From Mameliella sp. CS4 (GTDB lineage Bacteria > Pseudomonadota > Alphaproteobacteria > Rhodobacterales > Rhodobacteraceae), in NCBI RefSeq assembly GCF_019392335.1, contig NZ_JAHXRQ010000014.1:62001-126000 (forward strand): DNA of 64,000 bases, written 5' to 3'. Position 1 is the first letter of the stretch; every line of letters begins with the position of its first letter. The translations under genes were made by a program, and so were the position numbers. The notes below the pieces were generated by a model. The model worked only from the letters and a program-made list of their open reading frames with translations. It had not been told where the DNA came from and ran no database searches. Below, piece by piece: positions 56,204 through 64,000 of the stretch.

Positions 56204-56227
56204 GACGCCCGCCCGCCGACCCTTTGG

Positions 56228-56247
56228 AACAGGCTGCGCCTGTTTTT
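56228..56247 (+). terminator. Rho-independent terminator after hpa operon
   Basis: AACAGGC-TGC-GCCTGTT, a 7-bp stem followed by TTT (five T in a row at 56243-56247), 73 bp after the hpaH stop. Confidence 0.7.
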
Positions 56248-56277
56248 CGCTTCCGGAGTCACCAAGGAACAAGCCTC

Positions 56278-56436
56278 GCCTGATCCCCGAAGCCCTCCCT
56301 CGCTTTTCGAGGGCCTGAGCCAGCGCGCGGGGCAATGCAAGGGCAAGCCGCCTGTCGGCGGGCCTGCGGCCCCTTGCATTGCCCCCCGCCCCGGCTCTGA
56401 TCGGCCTCAAGCGATGGAGGGCTCCGGGGAACAGGC
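56278..56436. repeat. Nested palindromic element in the hpaH-DUF6476 spacer
   Basis: Outer arms 56278-56298 and 56416-56436 are inverted with 19 of 21 matches. Inside are perfect 15-bp arms (56329-56343, 56371-56385; GGGGCAATGCAAGGG and its complement) with a 27-base structured loop, plus a small CCCTCG/CGAGGG hairpin (56297-56313). No coding sequence is recognised within it. The shape is like a non-autonomous MITE or REP-type element, or a large structured RNA. Confidence 0.6.
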
Positions 56437-56447
56437 TACACGGACTG

Positions 56448-56759
56448 TCACTCTGCCGGTTCGATCCGCATTTCCTGGCGCAGTTTGCCGGTGGCGCGGT
56501 CGAAGATCAGGATGCGGTCATCCGCCGTGACCACCGCGTACCAGTCGGTTCCCTGCGTGTAGGCACTGGCGGTGGTGCCATCGGGCAGGGTGATGACCTC
56601 TGGCAGCGGGGCGCGTGCGTTGCTATAGCGGTGCCAGATCAGGCCGAGGATCCCGATGATCCCGGCAATCATCGCCGCCGTCAGAACCGTGACCAGAATG
56701 CGCAGGAAGCGCAGGGAGGGCGGTTCGGGCAGATCGTCTTCGGGATCGGGAGAGGCCAT
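56448..56759 (-). CDS. DUF6476 family small membrane-anchored protein
   Basis: 103 residues. An acidic N-terminus (SPDPEDDLPEPP) precedes one membrane span (LRILVTVLTAAMIAGIIGIL) and a C-terminal domain with VITLPDGTTASAYTQGTDW and ILIFDRATGKLRQEMRIEP, probably outside the membrane. It matches a Rhodobacterales family found next to rluD. AAGGA is 6-7 nt before the ATG. Its start codon overlaps that of rluD head to head (CATG). Function unknown. Confidence 0.82.
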   Translation of the reverse strand: MASPDPEDDLPEPPSLRFLRILVTVLTAAMIAGIIGILGLIWHRYSNARAPLPEVITLPDGTTASAYTQGTDWYAVVTADDRILIFDRATGKLRQEMRIEPAE

Positions 56760-57780
56760 GACCATCCTTCGTATCGTGATTTCGGCGGATCCGCCGGTGC
56801 GTCTTGATAAGGCGCTGGCGCGTGATGTGCCAGAGGCGGCGGCCCTGTCGCGCACGCGGCTGGGCCGGTTGATCGCCGAGGGCGCTGTCCGCCGCGGTGG
56901 CGTCACCGTGAGTGATCCCAAGGCACGGGTCGCGGAAGGGGACGAGATCGAGATCACCGTTCCCGAGCCACAGGAGTATGACGTCGTTGCCCAAGACATC
57001 CCGCTGACGGTGATCTGGGAAGACGAAGATCTGATCGTCGTGGACAAGCCCGCCGGGATGGTGGTGCATCCCGCACCCGGTTCGCCGGACGGGACGCTTG
57101 TGAATGCCTTGCTGCATCACTTTGGCGGGGACCTGTCCGGCGTGGGGGGCGAAAAGCGCCCCGGCATCGTGCACCGGATCGACAAGGACACCAGCGGCTT
57201 GCTGGTGGTGGCGAAATCCGACCGGGCGCATCACGGGCTTGCCGCGCAGTTCGAGAAACATAGCGTGCGGCGCGCCTACCTTGCCTTGGCCCACGGCGTG
57301 CCCGACCTCGCCGACCCGCGGCTGCTGAACACGCGGGGCGTTTCTGCCGGGGGCGAAGGTGGCGTGACCATCACCAGCGGTCTGGCGCGGCACAAGACCG
57401 ACCGCCAGCGGCAGGCGGTCTATTTCGACGGTCAGGGGCGGCACGCGATCACCCATGTGAAGCTGTTGGAACGGTTCGGCGTGCCGCCCTGCGTCAGCCT
57501 TGTGGAATGTCGGCTGGAGACCGGGCGCACGCACCAGATCCGCGTGCACATGGCCCATGCGGGCCATGCGTTGGTCGGCGACCCGGTCTATGGCGGGCGG
57601 CGGAAACTGTCGGAAAAGGCGCTGGGCGCGGCCTACGACCTGGCGAAGGGTTTTGACCGGCAGGCGTTGCACGCCGCAAAGCTGGGCTTTGACCACCCGG
57701 TGACGGGTGAGGCGCTGATGTTCAACAGTGATCTGCCGGAGGATATGGCGGGACTGCTGAAGGCCTTGCGCGCGCTCTGA
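56758..57780 (+). CDS. rluD: 23S rRNA pseudouridine synthase, RluD type
   Basis: 340 residues from ATG 56758 (GGGAGAGG upstream). N-terminal S4-like RNA-binding domain (VRLDKALARDVPEAAALSRT, GRLIAEGAVRRGG), then the catalytic domain with HRIDKDTSGLLVVAK (catalytic Asp) and CRLETGRTHQIRVHMAHAGH. It isomerises uridines in 23S rRNA helix 69 if truly RluD; RluC is the alternative. It shares overlapping start codons with the divergent DUF6476 gene, so its promoter must lie inside that gene. Confidence 0.93.
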   Translation: MTILRIVISADPPVRLDKALARDVPEAAALSRTRLGRLIAEGAVRRGGVTVSDPKARVAEGDEIEITVPEPQEYDVVAQDIPLTVIWEDEDLIVVDKPAGMVVHPAPGSPDGTLVNALLHHFGGDLSGVGGEKRPGIVHRIDKDTSGLLVVAKSDRAHHGLAAQFEKHSVRRAYLALAHGVPDLADPRLLNTRGVSAGGEGGVTITSGLARHKTDRQRQAVYFDGQGRHAITHVKLLERFGVPPCVSLVECRLETGRTHQIRVHMAHAGHALVGDPVYGGRRKLSEKALGAAYDLAKGFDRQALHAAKLGFDHPVTGEALMFNSDLPEDMAGLLKALRAL

Positions 57781-57839
57781 GAGCTTGGCGGATCTCGGCG
57801 GGCATGTCACAATCCGTCCCGACTGCAGGGACGGCGACC

Positions 57840-58205
57840 ATGACATACCAACTGCTCTATAGCGACGACGAAGGCGAAAGCCATTGGCGAGACGTTGCAG
57901 TGCCGTTGTCGAAACAGGTCTTTGCCCCACCCGCGCAGGATATTCTCGTCTCGGGGGGGGAGGCGGCGAAGTCGATGGTCTGGCTGAAACTCGAGGCGGG
58001 TTGGGACGAACCTGTTCATCCGACGCCCAAGCGGCAGCTCTTGATCTGTCTTTCGGGCCGGATCCGCGTCACCGCCAGCGATGGTGAAGCGCGTGAGTTC
58101 GGGCAGGGCGATTGTTGGCGCATGGAAGACACCTTCGGCAAGGGCCACCATACCCGCGTGATCAGCGAAACCGATTTCGACTGCGCAATTGTCCAGTTCG
58201 ACTAG
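57840..58205 (+). CDS. Cupin-domain protein
   Basis: 121 residues from ATG 57840; an in-frame ATG at 57804 would add 12 residues and cannot be excluded because neither has a strong SD. Single cupin-like barrel: VWLKLEAGWDEPVHPTPKRQ, LLICLSGRIRVTASDGE, FGQGDCWRMEDTFGKGHHTR. Few canonical metal histidines are kept (one in VHPTPK, two in KGHHTR), so metal binding is uncertain. It lies between rluD and rpoH in a housekeeping region and ends 4 bp before a convergent gene. Confidence 0.78.
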   Translation: MTYQLLYSDDEGESHWRDVAVPLSKQVFAPPAQDILVSGGEAAKSMVWLKLEAGWDEPVHPTPKRQLLICLSGRIRVTASDGEAREFGQGDCWRMEDTFGKGHHTRVISETDFDCAIVQFD

Positions 58206-58209
58206 TCTC

Positions 58210-58851
58210 TCAGACCCGCCCCGTGATCAGCAGCCAGAGACAAAGCGCGCTCTCGGCCAGGATGCAGACCAGGTAGGCGGGTTGGAAGGCTTCTGACAGC
58301 AGGGGGGCGGTCAGGCGCAACAGGCTGCCGGTGAGGTAGACGATTCCCGCGGCCGCGATCCCAAGCGCGACGATCCGGGGGGTGGCGCCCAGCGACAGGA
58401 GCCGCGCCATGATCAGGCTGTTCACGCCGAAGAGGATCAGGCCGATGTCATAGCCCAGGGCGTGCATCTCGGTCATGTGGACGGCCATGCGCGGCTGGTC
58501 CGCCAGCAGGGCCGGGGCGCTGGCCAGGGCGATCAGGCTGGCGCCGATCAGAACGGCCTGCCCCAGGCGAAAGACCATCGCGGCGCGGGCCAGCGCCTCG
58601 GATAGGTTACGCAGCAGGGCGAAGAACAGCAGCGCCAGAGCGATATCCGCCAGCAACATGATGACATCCGCCAGCAGGCTCAGCCGGAACTGCGGCAGGT
58701 TTGCGCCAATGGCCCCGGCGATCTCTGGCGGTGACCCGGCAAGCAAGGGACCCCGCAGGGCGATCTCGGCGGTCAGGCCGCAGAGGATGATGACGAGGTA
58801 GAGCGCACCGGCTGTGCGAACATGAACAGGTGAGAGGGCAATGGCTTGCAT
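58210..58851 (-). CDS. DUF4386 family integral membrane protein
   Basis: 213 residues with about six hydrophobic segments: AGALYLVIILCGLTAEIALR, DVIMLLADIALALLFFALL, LGQAVLIGASLIALASAPAL, ALGYDIGLILFGVNSLIMA, VALGIAAAGIVYLTGSLLRL and YLVCILAESALCLWLLITG. This matches DUF4386. GAAGGAG lies a little upstream of the ATG. Function is unknown; it is not co-oriented with its neighbours. Confidence 0.85.
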   Translation of the reverse strand: MQAIALSPVHVRTAGALYLVIILCGLTAEIALRGPLLAGSPPEIAGAIGANLPQFRLSLLADVIMLLADIALALLFFALLRNLSEALARAAMVFRLGQAVLIGASLIALASAPALLADQPRMAVHMTEMHALGYDIGLILFGVNSLIMARLLSLGATPRIVALGIAAAGIVYLTGSLLRLTAPLLSEAFQPAYLVCILAESALCLWLLITGRV

Positions 58852-58907
58852 GGCGGGGTCTTTCCTTGAAGGAGACGGATGCCCCCTGTTATCCCATGCG
58901 AATAAAT

Positions 58908-58936
58908 TTGATTATCCACGATATTTGCAGTATGAT
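58908..58936 (+). promoter_or_regulatory. Sigma-70-like promoter candidate upstream of rpoH
   Basis: TTGATT, 17 bp, TATGAT in an AT-rich stretch about 200 bp upstream of the rpoH start. A second, heat-shock-like candidate (CTTGAA 59058-59063, 16 bp, CCTACC 59080-59085) lies closer. Both are read by eye only. The rest of this 283-bp gap holds no gene. Confidence 0.45.
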
Positions 58937-59134
58937 CATGCATAAATGTATATGTTTCAATTCATCAGGAACCGAGCACGTCTCTGTGACGCTATGACAA
59001 AAAGGGTGACGCCGTCAGCTGTCGAGCTTAACTGCGCCAAAGCCAACGGATGTGGGACTTGAACTATTCGGTTTAGGTTCCTACCTGATGTTAAAGCCCG
59101 TAACATGCGGGTCCGAACGGAGGGAACAGACAAG

Positions 59135-60031
59135 ATGTCGAACTATGCAAATCTCCCGGCACCGTCGCCGGAAGCGGGTCTGAGCCGCTACCTCCAGGAA
59201 ATCCGGAAGTTCCCGCTTCTGGAGCCGGAAGAAGAATACATGCTGGCCAAGCGCTGGGTCGAGAACGAGGATACCGAGGCCGCGCACCGGATGGTCACCT
59301 CGCACCTGCGCCTGGCGGCCAAGATCGCGATGGGCTATCGCGGCTACGGACTGCCGCAGGCCGAGGTGATTTCCGAGGCCAATGTGGGCCTGATGCAGGC
59401 GGTGAAACGCTTTGACCCGGAAAAGGGGTTCCGCCTGGCGACCTATGCCATGTGGTGGATCCGCGCCTCGATCCAGGAATATATCCTGCGGTCCTGGAGC
59501 CTGGTGAAACTGGGCACCACCAGCGCGCAGAAAAAGCTGTTCTTCAACCTGCGCAAGGCCAAGAGCCGCATCGGCGCGCTGGAAGACGGTGACCTGCGGC
59601 CCGAACATGTCGAGAAGATCGCAACCGACCTCGGCGTGACCGAGAAAGAGGTGATCTCGATGAACCGGCGCCTGTCCGGCGGCGATGCCTCGCTGAACGC
59701 TACCGTTGGGTCCGAAGGCGAAGGCACCATGCAGTGGCAGGACTGGCTGGAAGACGAAGACGCCGACCAGGCCGAGGATTACGCCGAGCGTGACGAGCTT
59801 GAGGCGCGCCGCGCCCTGCTGGCCGAGGCGATGGACGTTCTGAATGACCGCGAGAAAGACATTCTGACCCAGCGCCGCCTGGCGGAATCGGCGGTCACTC
59901 TGGAAGAACTGTCGGGCCAGTACGACGTCTCGCGCGAACGTATCCGCCAGATCGAGGTGCGCGCCTTCGAGAAACTGCAAAAGCGGATGCGCGATCTTGC
60001 GAAAGAGCAGGGAATGCTGTCGTCCGTCTGA
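59135..60031 (+). CDS. rpoH: RNA polymerase sigma-32 factor RpoH (RpoHI-like)
   Basis: 298 residues from ATG 59135 (GGAGGG upstream); an in-frame ATG at 59105 is less likely. Region 2: EANVGLMQAVKRFDPEKGFR and ATYAMWWIRASIQEYIL; RpoH box QKKLFFNLRKAK; region 4 HTH VTLEELSGQYDVSRERIRQI. It directs transcription of heat-shock and, in this family, oxidative-stress genes. The sequence resembles RpoHI of Rhodobacterales, which usually also have RpoHII; none other is in the window. A strong terminator follows. Confidence 0.96.
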   Translation: MSNYANLPAPSPEAGLSRYLQEIRKFPLLEPEEEYMLAKRWVENEDTEAAHRMVTSHLRLAAKIAMGYRGYGLPQAEVISEANVGLMQAVKRFDPEKGFRLATYAMWWIRASIQEYILRSWSLVKLGTTSAQKKLFFNLRKAKSRIGALEDGDLRPEHVEKIATDLGVTEKEVISMNRRLSGGDASLNATVGSEGEGTMQWQDWLEDEDADQAEDYAERDELEARRALLAEAMDVLNDREKDILTQRRLAESAVTLEELSGQYDVSRERIRQIEVRAFEKLQKRMRDLAKEQGMLSSV

Positions 60032-60055
60032 GCCTGTTCCCCTCTGTCGGCCGTC

Positions 60056-60083
60056 AAAGGCGGGGCAATGCCCCGCCTTTTTT
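60056..60083 (+). terminator. Rho-independent terminator of rpoH
   Basis: AAAGGCGGGGC-AAT-GCCCCGCCTTT, an 11-bp stem with a T6 run (60078-60083), 25 bp after the rpoH stop. The A-rich left foot means it can also serve the convergent gene. Confidence 0.9.
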
Positions 60084-60101
60084 CATGTCCGGTGCCTGGG
60101 T

Positions 60102-61181
60102 TCACTTCTCGTAGAGCGGCCCGCGTTTCCAGCCTTCTTCGGCGATGAAACCGGGAAGTTGGCTGCTCATCAGGATGCGGTCGCTGTTGATCCGCAGCAT
60201 GATGTCGGTCGGTGTCTCCAGCAGCGGCGTGAAATCCGTGACACGGGTGATGTTCATGTAGATCGCCACCAGCTTGGGCAGGTTGGACAGGGCAGAGATA
60301 TCGGTCACGGGCGTGTCCGAAAAGCTGAGCAATTGTAGCGATTGCAGGCCCACGAGCGGCGAGAGGTCGCTGACCTGGCTTCCGGTCAGGAACAGGGTGA
60401 GCAGCTTGTTCTTGCCCGCGAGGGCGGAGATATCCGCGATCCGGCTGTTCTTGCCCCGGAGCACTTCCAGGTTGTCCGCCGGAGCCAGGGCTGAAATATC
60501 CGTCAGATTGGCGCGTTCGGCCCAAAGCTCGCGGAATGCCGGGCCGACGATCAGGCCGTCGAGGCTGAGGATATCCTCGCCGTCGATGTTCAGCAGTTCC
60601 AGCGCCGGGGTCGGGCCAAGGCCCGAGAGATCAGCCAGGGACACATCTTTGAACCCCAGGATCGTGAGGTTGGTCATCGCACCGTCGGCCTTGATGTCGT
60701 GCAGGTCTGGGCCGTTCAAGCGCAGATTCTCGATCCGGCCCAGCGTCGCACGGGGCAGATCCGAAAGGCCGAAAGAATCCTTTAGCCAGAGCGCCTTGAG
60801 CGCGGGCAGATCGTCGAGAAAGGCGAAATCCGTGATTTCATTGTCCCGCAGGCCCAGGGCTTGCAGTGCGGGCAGGTCCAGCCCCTCCCAGCGCGCGCCG
60901 GGCAGATCCTGAATTCGCAGGTGACCGAGGTCCGTCAGAACGTTCAGCGCGGCAAGATCGACGACCAGAGCGGGATCGCCATCGCCCACCAGTTCAAGGC
61001 TTTGCAGCCACGTGGCCCCGGCAAGTTTCGGCAGCTCGGTCAGTTCCGCGGGCCCAAGGACGACCCGGCTGTCCTCTGGCGAAATGCAGCTGTCGCCTAT
61101 GGGCAGGCAATCCTGCGCCCCGGCGGGTCCGGCGACGCCTCCCGCAACAAGGCAAAGGGCAATGAGAAGTTTACGCAGCAT
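60102..61181 (-). CDS. Secreted leucine-rich-repeat protein
   Basis: 359 residues. Signal peptide LRKLLIALCLVAGGVAGPAG with cleavage after AGAQ, then two close cysteines (DCLPIGDSC). From about residue 45 to 335 there are roughly a dozen 20-22 residue leucine-rich repeats of the SDS22/internalin kind, such as LPALQALGLRDNEITDFAFL, VLRGKNSRIADISALAGK and LSFSDTPVTDISALSNLPK. LRR solenoids bind proteins or peptides. No catalytic domain or membrane anchor is seen, so it is probably periplasmic. The role is unknown. Confidence 0.85.
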   Translation of the reverse strand: MLRKLLIALCLVAGGVAGPAGAQDCLPIGDSCISPEDSRVVLGPAELTELPKLAGATWLQSLELVGDGDPALVVDLAALNVLTDLGHLRIQDLPGARWEGLDLPALQALGLRDNEITDFAFLDDLPALKALWLKDSFGLSDLPRATLGRIENLRLNGPDLHDIKADGAMTNLTILGFKDVSLADLSGLGPTPALELLNIDGEDILSLDGLIVGPAFRELWAERANLTDISALAPADNLEVLRGKNSRIADISALAGKNKLLTLFLTGSQVSDLSPLVGLQSLQLLSFSDTPVTDISALSNLPKLVAIYMNITRVTDFTPLLETPTDIMLRINSDRILMSSQLPGFIAEEGWKRGPLYEK

Positions 61182-61306
61182 GGTTTGACACCCAACAATC
61201 AGTGATTGCCAAAGCGGATGCCGTGGCGCGAACCAGAGGTCAACTGAGCGTTTTCAGGCCGTTCCGCCTGCGCTAGGGTTGGCGCTAACAAATTTGGGAG
61301 AGAGAC

Positions 61307-62281
61307 ATGACCGATCACGTCCGCTGGGGGATACTGGGCGCCGCGAAATTCGCGCGGGAACACATGGGGCCCGCGATTCACATGGGTCGCCGAGGGCGTC
61401 TTGCGGCGCTGGCGACCTCTTCGCCCGACAAGGCCGCGCCTTTTGCGGCGCTGGCGCCGGGGCTGGCCGTGCACGACAGCTATGATGCTCTGCTGGCGGA
61501 CCCGGAAATCGACGCGGTCTATGTCCCTTTGCCCAACCACCTGCACGTGGAATGGGCGATGAAGGCTCTGGAGGCGGGCAAACATGTGCTGGTGGAAAAG
61601 CCGCTGGCGATGACGGCGGCGGAATTCGACCCGGTGATCGCCAAGCGCGACGAAACCGGGCTGCTGGCGGCAGAGGCCTTTATGATCGTGCACCATCCCC
61701 AGTGGCACAAGGCCAGCCAGCTCTACCAGGAGGGCGCCATCGGCAAGCTGCTGCGCGTTTCGGCGGCTTTTTCCTACGACAACCGCTCTGACAGCCAGAA
61801 CATCCGCAACCGGCCGGACACCGGTGGCGGCGCTGTTCCGGACATCGGCGTCTACATCTACGGCGCGACCCGTTTCGTCACCGGTGAAGAGCCCGATGAA
61901 ATCCTCTCTGCCGTTGTCGAACGTGAGAACGGCGTCGATGTCTGGACCCATATCACCGCGCGTTTCCCGTCGTTCCACTACACAGGCGTTGTCTCGATGC
62001 GGATGGCGCCCTGGCAGGAGGTGGTCTTTCACGGTGAAGACGGGGTGATGAAGCTGACCGCGCCCTTCAATGCCCAGGTCTACGGCGAAGCGCGTGTCAT
62101 CGTGCAGTCAAAGGACCTGGTCGAGACGGTCCACCGCTTTCCGGCGGACAACCACTATGTCCACCAGGTCGAGGCCTTCAATGCCAGCGTTCTGGACAAG
62201 GCGCATTACCCCTGTCCGCTGGAGTTCTCGCGCGGGACGCAGGCGATGATCGACATGGTCTGGGCCAAGGAACAAGGCTGA
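61307..62281 (+). CDS. Gfo/Idh/MocA family oxidoreductase
   Basis: 324 residues. N-terminal NAD(P)-binding fold WGILGAAKFAREHMG, DAVYVPLPNHLHVEWAMKAL, and the EKP motif in VLVEKPLAMTAAEF; C-terminal alpha/beta domain with VPDIGVYIYGATRFVTGEEP. The family oxidises or reduces sugars and inositols. GGGAGAG precedes the ATG. It stands alone, convergent with a quinone oxidoreductase, so its substrate is not suggested by context. Confidence 0.92.
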   Translation: MTDHVRWGILGAAKFAREHMGPAIHMGRRGRLAALATSSPDKAAPFAALAPGLAVHDSYDALLADPEIDAVYVPLPNHLHVEWAMKALEAGKHVLVEKPLAMTAAEFDPVIAKRDETGLLAAEAFMIVHHPQWHKASQLYQEGAIGKLLRVSAAFSYDNRSDSQNIRNRPDTGGGAVPDIGVYIYGATRFVTGEEPDEILSAVVERENGVDVWTHITARFPSFHYTGVVSMRMAPWQEVVFHGEDGVMKLTAPFNAQVYGEARVIVQSKDLVETVHRFPADNHYVHQVEAFNASVLDKAHYPCPLEFSRGTQAMIDMVWAKEQG

Positions 62282-62304
62282 GGCGCGGGCCTCTGGCCGC
62301 CCCG

Positions 62305-62328
62305 GCTGCGGGACATGCGTCCCGCAGC
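62305..62328. terminator. Hairpin between convergent genes
   Basis: GCTGCGGGAC-ATGC-GTCCCGCAGC, a perfect 10-bp stem with a 4-base loop in the 91-bp gap between two convergent genes. No T-tract. Confidence 0.6.
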
Positions 62329-62372
62329 GGCCCGCCCTCCGGTCCCGCGCCCCGCTTGCGCGTCCGGGCGGG

Positions 62373-63341
62373 TCAGAGATCGGCGATGGTGATGACCACC
62401 TTGCCGGTCGATTTGCGGCTGCGCAGCAACTCCATGCCCTCGGCGGCCCGGTCCAGCGGCAGGACATGGCTGATGTGTGGCTTCAGCCGTCCTGCGCCAT
62501 GCCAGGCCATGAGCTGCGCCAGCGAGCCGGTCAGCACCTCGGGCCGGAAGGCAAGGTAGCCGCCCCAGTACAGGCCCATGACCGAAAGGTTCTTGACCAT
62601 CAGGTGATTGGCCTTGATCTGCGGCACGTCCCCGCTGGCGAAACCGATGCTCAGGAGGCGCCCCTCGGGGTTGCAGGACCGGAAGGCGGCGGTGAACTGC
62701 TCGCCCCCCACCGGGTCATAGACCACGTCGGCGCCGCCAAGCGCCTTCATCTCGGCCCGGATATCGCCGGTTTCGGCGTCGATCAGGTGATCGGCCCCGG
62801 CGGACTTTGCCGCCGCCAGTTTGTCGGCACCGCGTGCGCAGGCGACGACCCGCGCGCCCATCAGCTTGCCGATCTCGACCGCAGTCAGCCCGACGCCACC
62901 CGCGGCGCCCAGGACCAGCAAGGTCTCACCGGGCTGCAGGCGCGCCCGGTGATCCAGCGCCAGGTGGCTGGTGCCATAGGCGATCTGGAACCCGGCGGCA
63001 TCGGTCCATCCCATCGTCTCCGGCAGCTTGACCGCGCGCGCCGCCGAGAAGCAGCCGTAGTCCGCAAGCCCGCCCTGACCGCCAAAGACCGCGACTCGGT
63101 CACCGGGCGCAAAGTCATTGACGTCGGGTGCCGTTGCGTCAACGATTCCCGAAACCTCCATTCCCAGCACGAATGGCAGGGCCGGCGTGTCCTGATAGGT
63201 GCCTTTCTGCATCAGAAGGTCCGCGAAATTCAGTCCGCAGGCGGCAATCCTCAGGCGGATTTCGCCCTTTGCCGGTTCGGGTACGGCAACATCGCTCAGG
63301 CGGGCCGGCGTGTCGTGATCGGTCAGGAAAAAGGCGCGCAT
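62373..63341 (-). CDS. NADPH:quinone oxidoreductase-family (MDR) protein
   Basis: 322 residues, zinc-free medium-chain dehydrogenase. GroES-like N-terminal part (LRIAACGLNFADLLMQKGTY, PFVLGMEVSGIV), nucleotide-binding AxxGxxG in LGAAGGVGLTAVEIGKLMGA, and GADVVYDPVGG. It probably reduces quinones or enones with NADPH. The zinc-ligand residues of alcohol dehydrogenases are absent. A 292-bp gene-free spacer (63342-63633) separates it from the XRE gene. Confidence 0.92.
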   Translation of the reverse strand: MRAFFLTDHDTPARLSDVAVPEPAKGEIRLRIAACGLNFADLLMQKGTYQDTPALPFVLGMEVSGIVDATAPDVNDFAPGDRVAVFGGQGGLADYGCFSAARAVKLPETMGWTDAAGFQIAYGTSHLALDHRARLQPGETLLVLGAAGGVGLTAVEIGKLMGARVVACARGADKLAAAKSAGADHLIDAETGDIRAEMKALGGADVVYDPVGGEQFTAAFRSCNPEGRLLSIGFASGDVPQIKANHLMVKNLSVMGLYWGGYLAFRPEVLTGSLAQLMAWHGAGRLKPHISHVLPLDRAAEGMELLRSRKSTGKVVITIADL

Positions 63342-63633
63342 TCCATCCTCTGCATATGGTTTTTCAATTGCCTAGCGGAGTTTGCCCCCAAGGCAAAGCG
63401 CCCGCAAAAGGGGCTGCGGCAAAATGAAGTGTAACCGAATGCTTTCCGGTCAAGTTCAACTTTGTCGTGTTTTTCCCCGCTGTGCACCATCAATAGGTGG
63501 TTGCGCGACTTGATTTTGAGGACCGTTATGATGTAGCACATAAGGCCATAGACGTGTAGGATGATGCTGGTTCTGGGGGATTGGGGTACGGTCCCGGCTC
63601 ATCTGGTCACACCCATAGAACAGGAAGACATAG
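63342..63633. other. Divergent spacer between quinone oxidoreductase and XRE regulator
   Basis: 292 bp with no convincing gene; promoters for both neighbours must lie here. The right part (about 63480-63560) is AT-richer. No clear operator palindrome or repeat was found by eye. Confidence 0.5.
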
Positions 63634-64000
63634 ATGGCGCACCCCGTGGACGTTCACGTCGGCAAACGCATCAGGCATCGTCGCTGGCTCGTCGGCATGA
63701 CGCAGCAGCAACTTGCCGAACGCGTTGGCATAAAATTCCAGCAGATCCAGAAGTACGAGACTGGCGCGAACCGCGTCAGCGCCTCGCGGCTCTGGGACAT
63801 CGCCGAGGCCCTGGACGTTCCGGTCAGCTTCTTCTTCGAGGGCATCGAACATGAGAATGCCGCCGAAGAGGGCGCAGCGGAATCGGTGCCTGCCGACATC
63901 ATGGGCGACAAGGAAGCCCTGGATCTTGTCCGCTCTTATTACGCGATCCCGGAAAACCAGCGCCGCCGCCTCTTTGAACTGGCGCGCGTCCTGTCCGACG
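63634..64000 (+). CDS. XRE family transcriptional regulator, N-terminal part (cut by window end)
   Basis: 122 residues visible, with the frame still open at the window edge. N-terminal Cro/C1-type HTH: VGKRIRHRRWLVGMTQQQLA, VGIKFQQIQKYETGANRVS, LWDIAEALDVPVSFFFEG, then an acidic linker and a helical segment SYYAIPENQRRRLFELAR. This is a widely conserved alphaproteobacterial XRE type. AGGAAG is 8 nt before the ATG. The target genes are unknown. Confidence 0.9.
   Translation, partial: MAHPVDVHVGKRIRHRRWLVGMTQQQLAERVGIKFQQIQKYETGANRVSASRLWDIAEALDVPVSFFFEGIEHENAAEEGAAESVPADIMGDKEALDLVRSYYAIPENQRRRLFELARVLSD

Noticed and set aside
56024..56530. Open frames across the hpaH-DUF6476 spacer
   Set aside because: They start inside hpaH in another frame and run through palindromes; no RBS or family motif.

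Overview
The window looks like chromosome of a marine-type Rhodobacterales (Roseobacter group) alphaproteobacterium. It is GC-rich with long antisense open frames and tightly packed operons. It carries a GlpSTPQV-type glycerol ABC operon, an RpoHI-like sigma-32 gene, and an rluD/DUF6476/rpoH neighbourhood that I associate with this family. That assignment rests on recognised gene families and layout; no database search was run. I see no rRNA or tRNA gene, CRISPR array, transposase or phage gene.

Layout. (1) 1-6.2 kb: end of a HAD hydrolase, a family-5 (oligopeptide/opine type) ABC transporter with a fused double-ATPase subunit, and a convergent Lrp/AsnC regulator. (2) 6.3-18.4 kb: a catabolic island around a LysR regulator: HyuA/HyuB hydantoinase-oxoprolinase subunits, the three parts of an HcnABC/opine-oxidase-like flavin dehydrogenase (one part divergent from the other two), two aldehyde dehydrogenases, and a tartrate dehydrogenase-like gene broken by one in-frame amber codon. 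Two copies of ATAAG-N5-CTTAT flank the LysR gene and are its probable operators. (3) 18.7-29.1 kb: a complete glycerol regulon: DeoR-type GlpR, then glpD, glpS, glpT, glpP, glpQ, a DUF2160 membrane protein, glpV and glpK.

(4) 29.1-48.4 kb: the most unusual part. About 19 kb encodes a sugar-type ABC transporter, five NTF2/SnoaL-like proteins (four of them two-domain), two histidinol-dehydrogenase-family enzymes, an SDR, a LacI regulator, a bicupin, a MetE/CoM-transferase-like zinc protein, an alpha/beta hydrolase, an RraA-family aldolase and an amidase. Most genes overlap by ATGA. Three near-identical 15-bp sites (ATTGCAAWCGTATTC or its complement) lie at the cluster's three outward promoters, so the cluster appears to be one LacI regulon. 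I do not recognise the pathway or its substrate.

(5) 48.5-56.2 kb: homoprotocatechuate meta-cleavage operon (HpaR, HpaF, HpaE, HpaD, HpaG, HpaH). It also contains a second, structurally unrelated homoprotocatechuate-type dioxygenase and a PLP-dependent aromatic amino acid decarboxylase. HpaI and HpaBC are not in the window. (6) 56.2-64 kb: a stem-loop-rich spacer followed by mostly housekeeping genes: DUF6476, rluD, a cupin, DUF4386, rpoH, a leucine-rich-repeat secreted protein, a Gfo/Idh/MocA oxidoreductase, a quinone oxidoreductase, and the start of an XRE regulator cut by the window edge.

Together the genes describe a scavenger of small organic molecules: peptides or opines, glycerol, aromatic amino acid products, and one unidentified carbohydrate-like compound. 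Each has its own local regulator.
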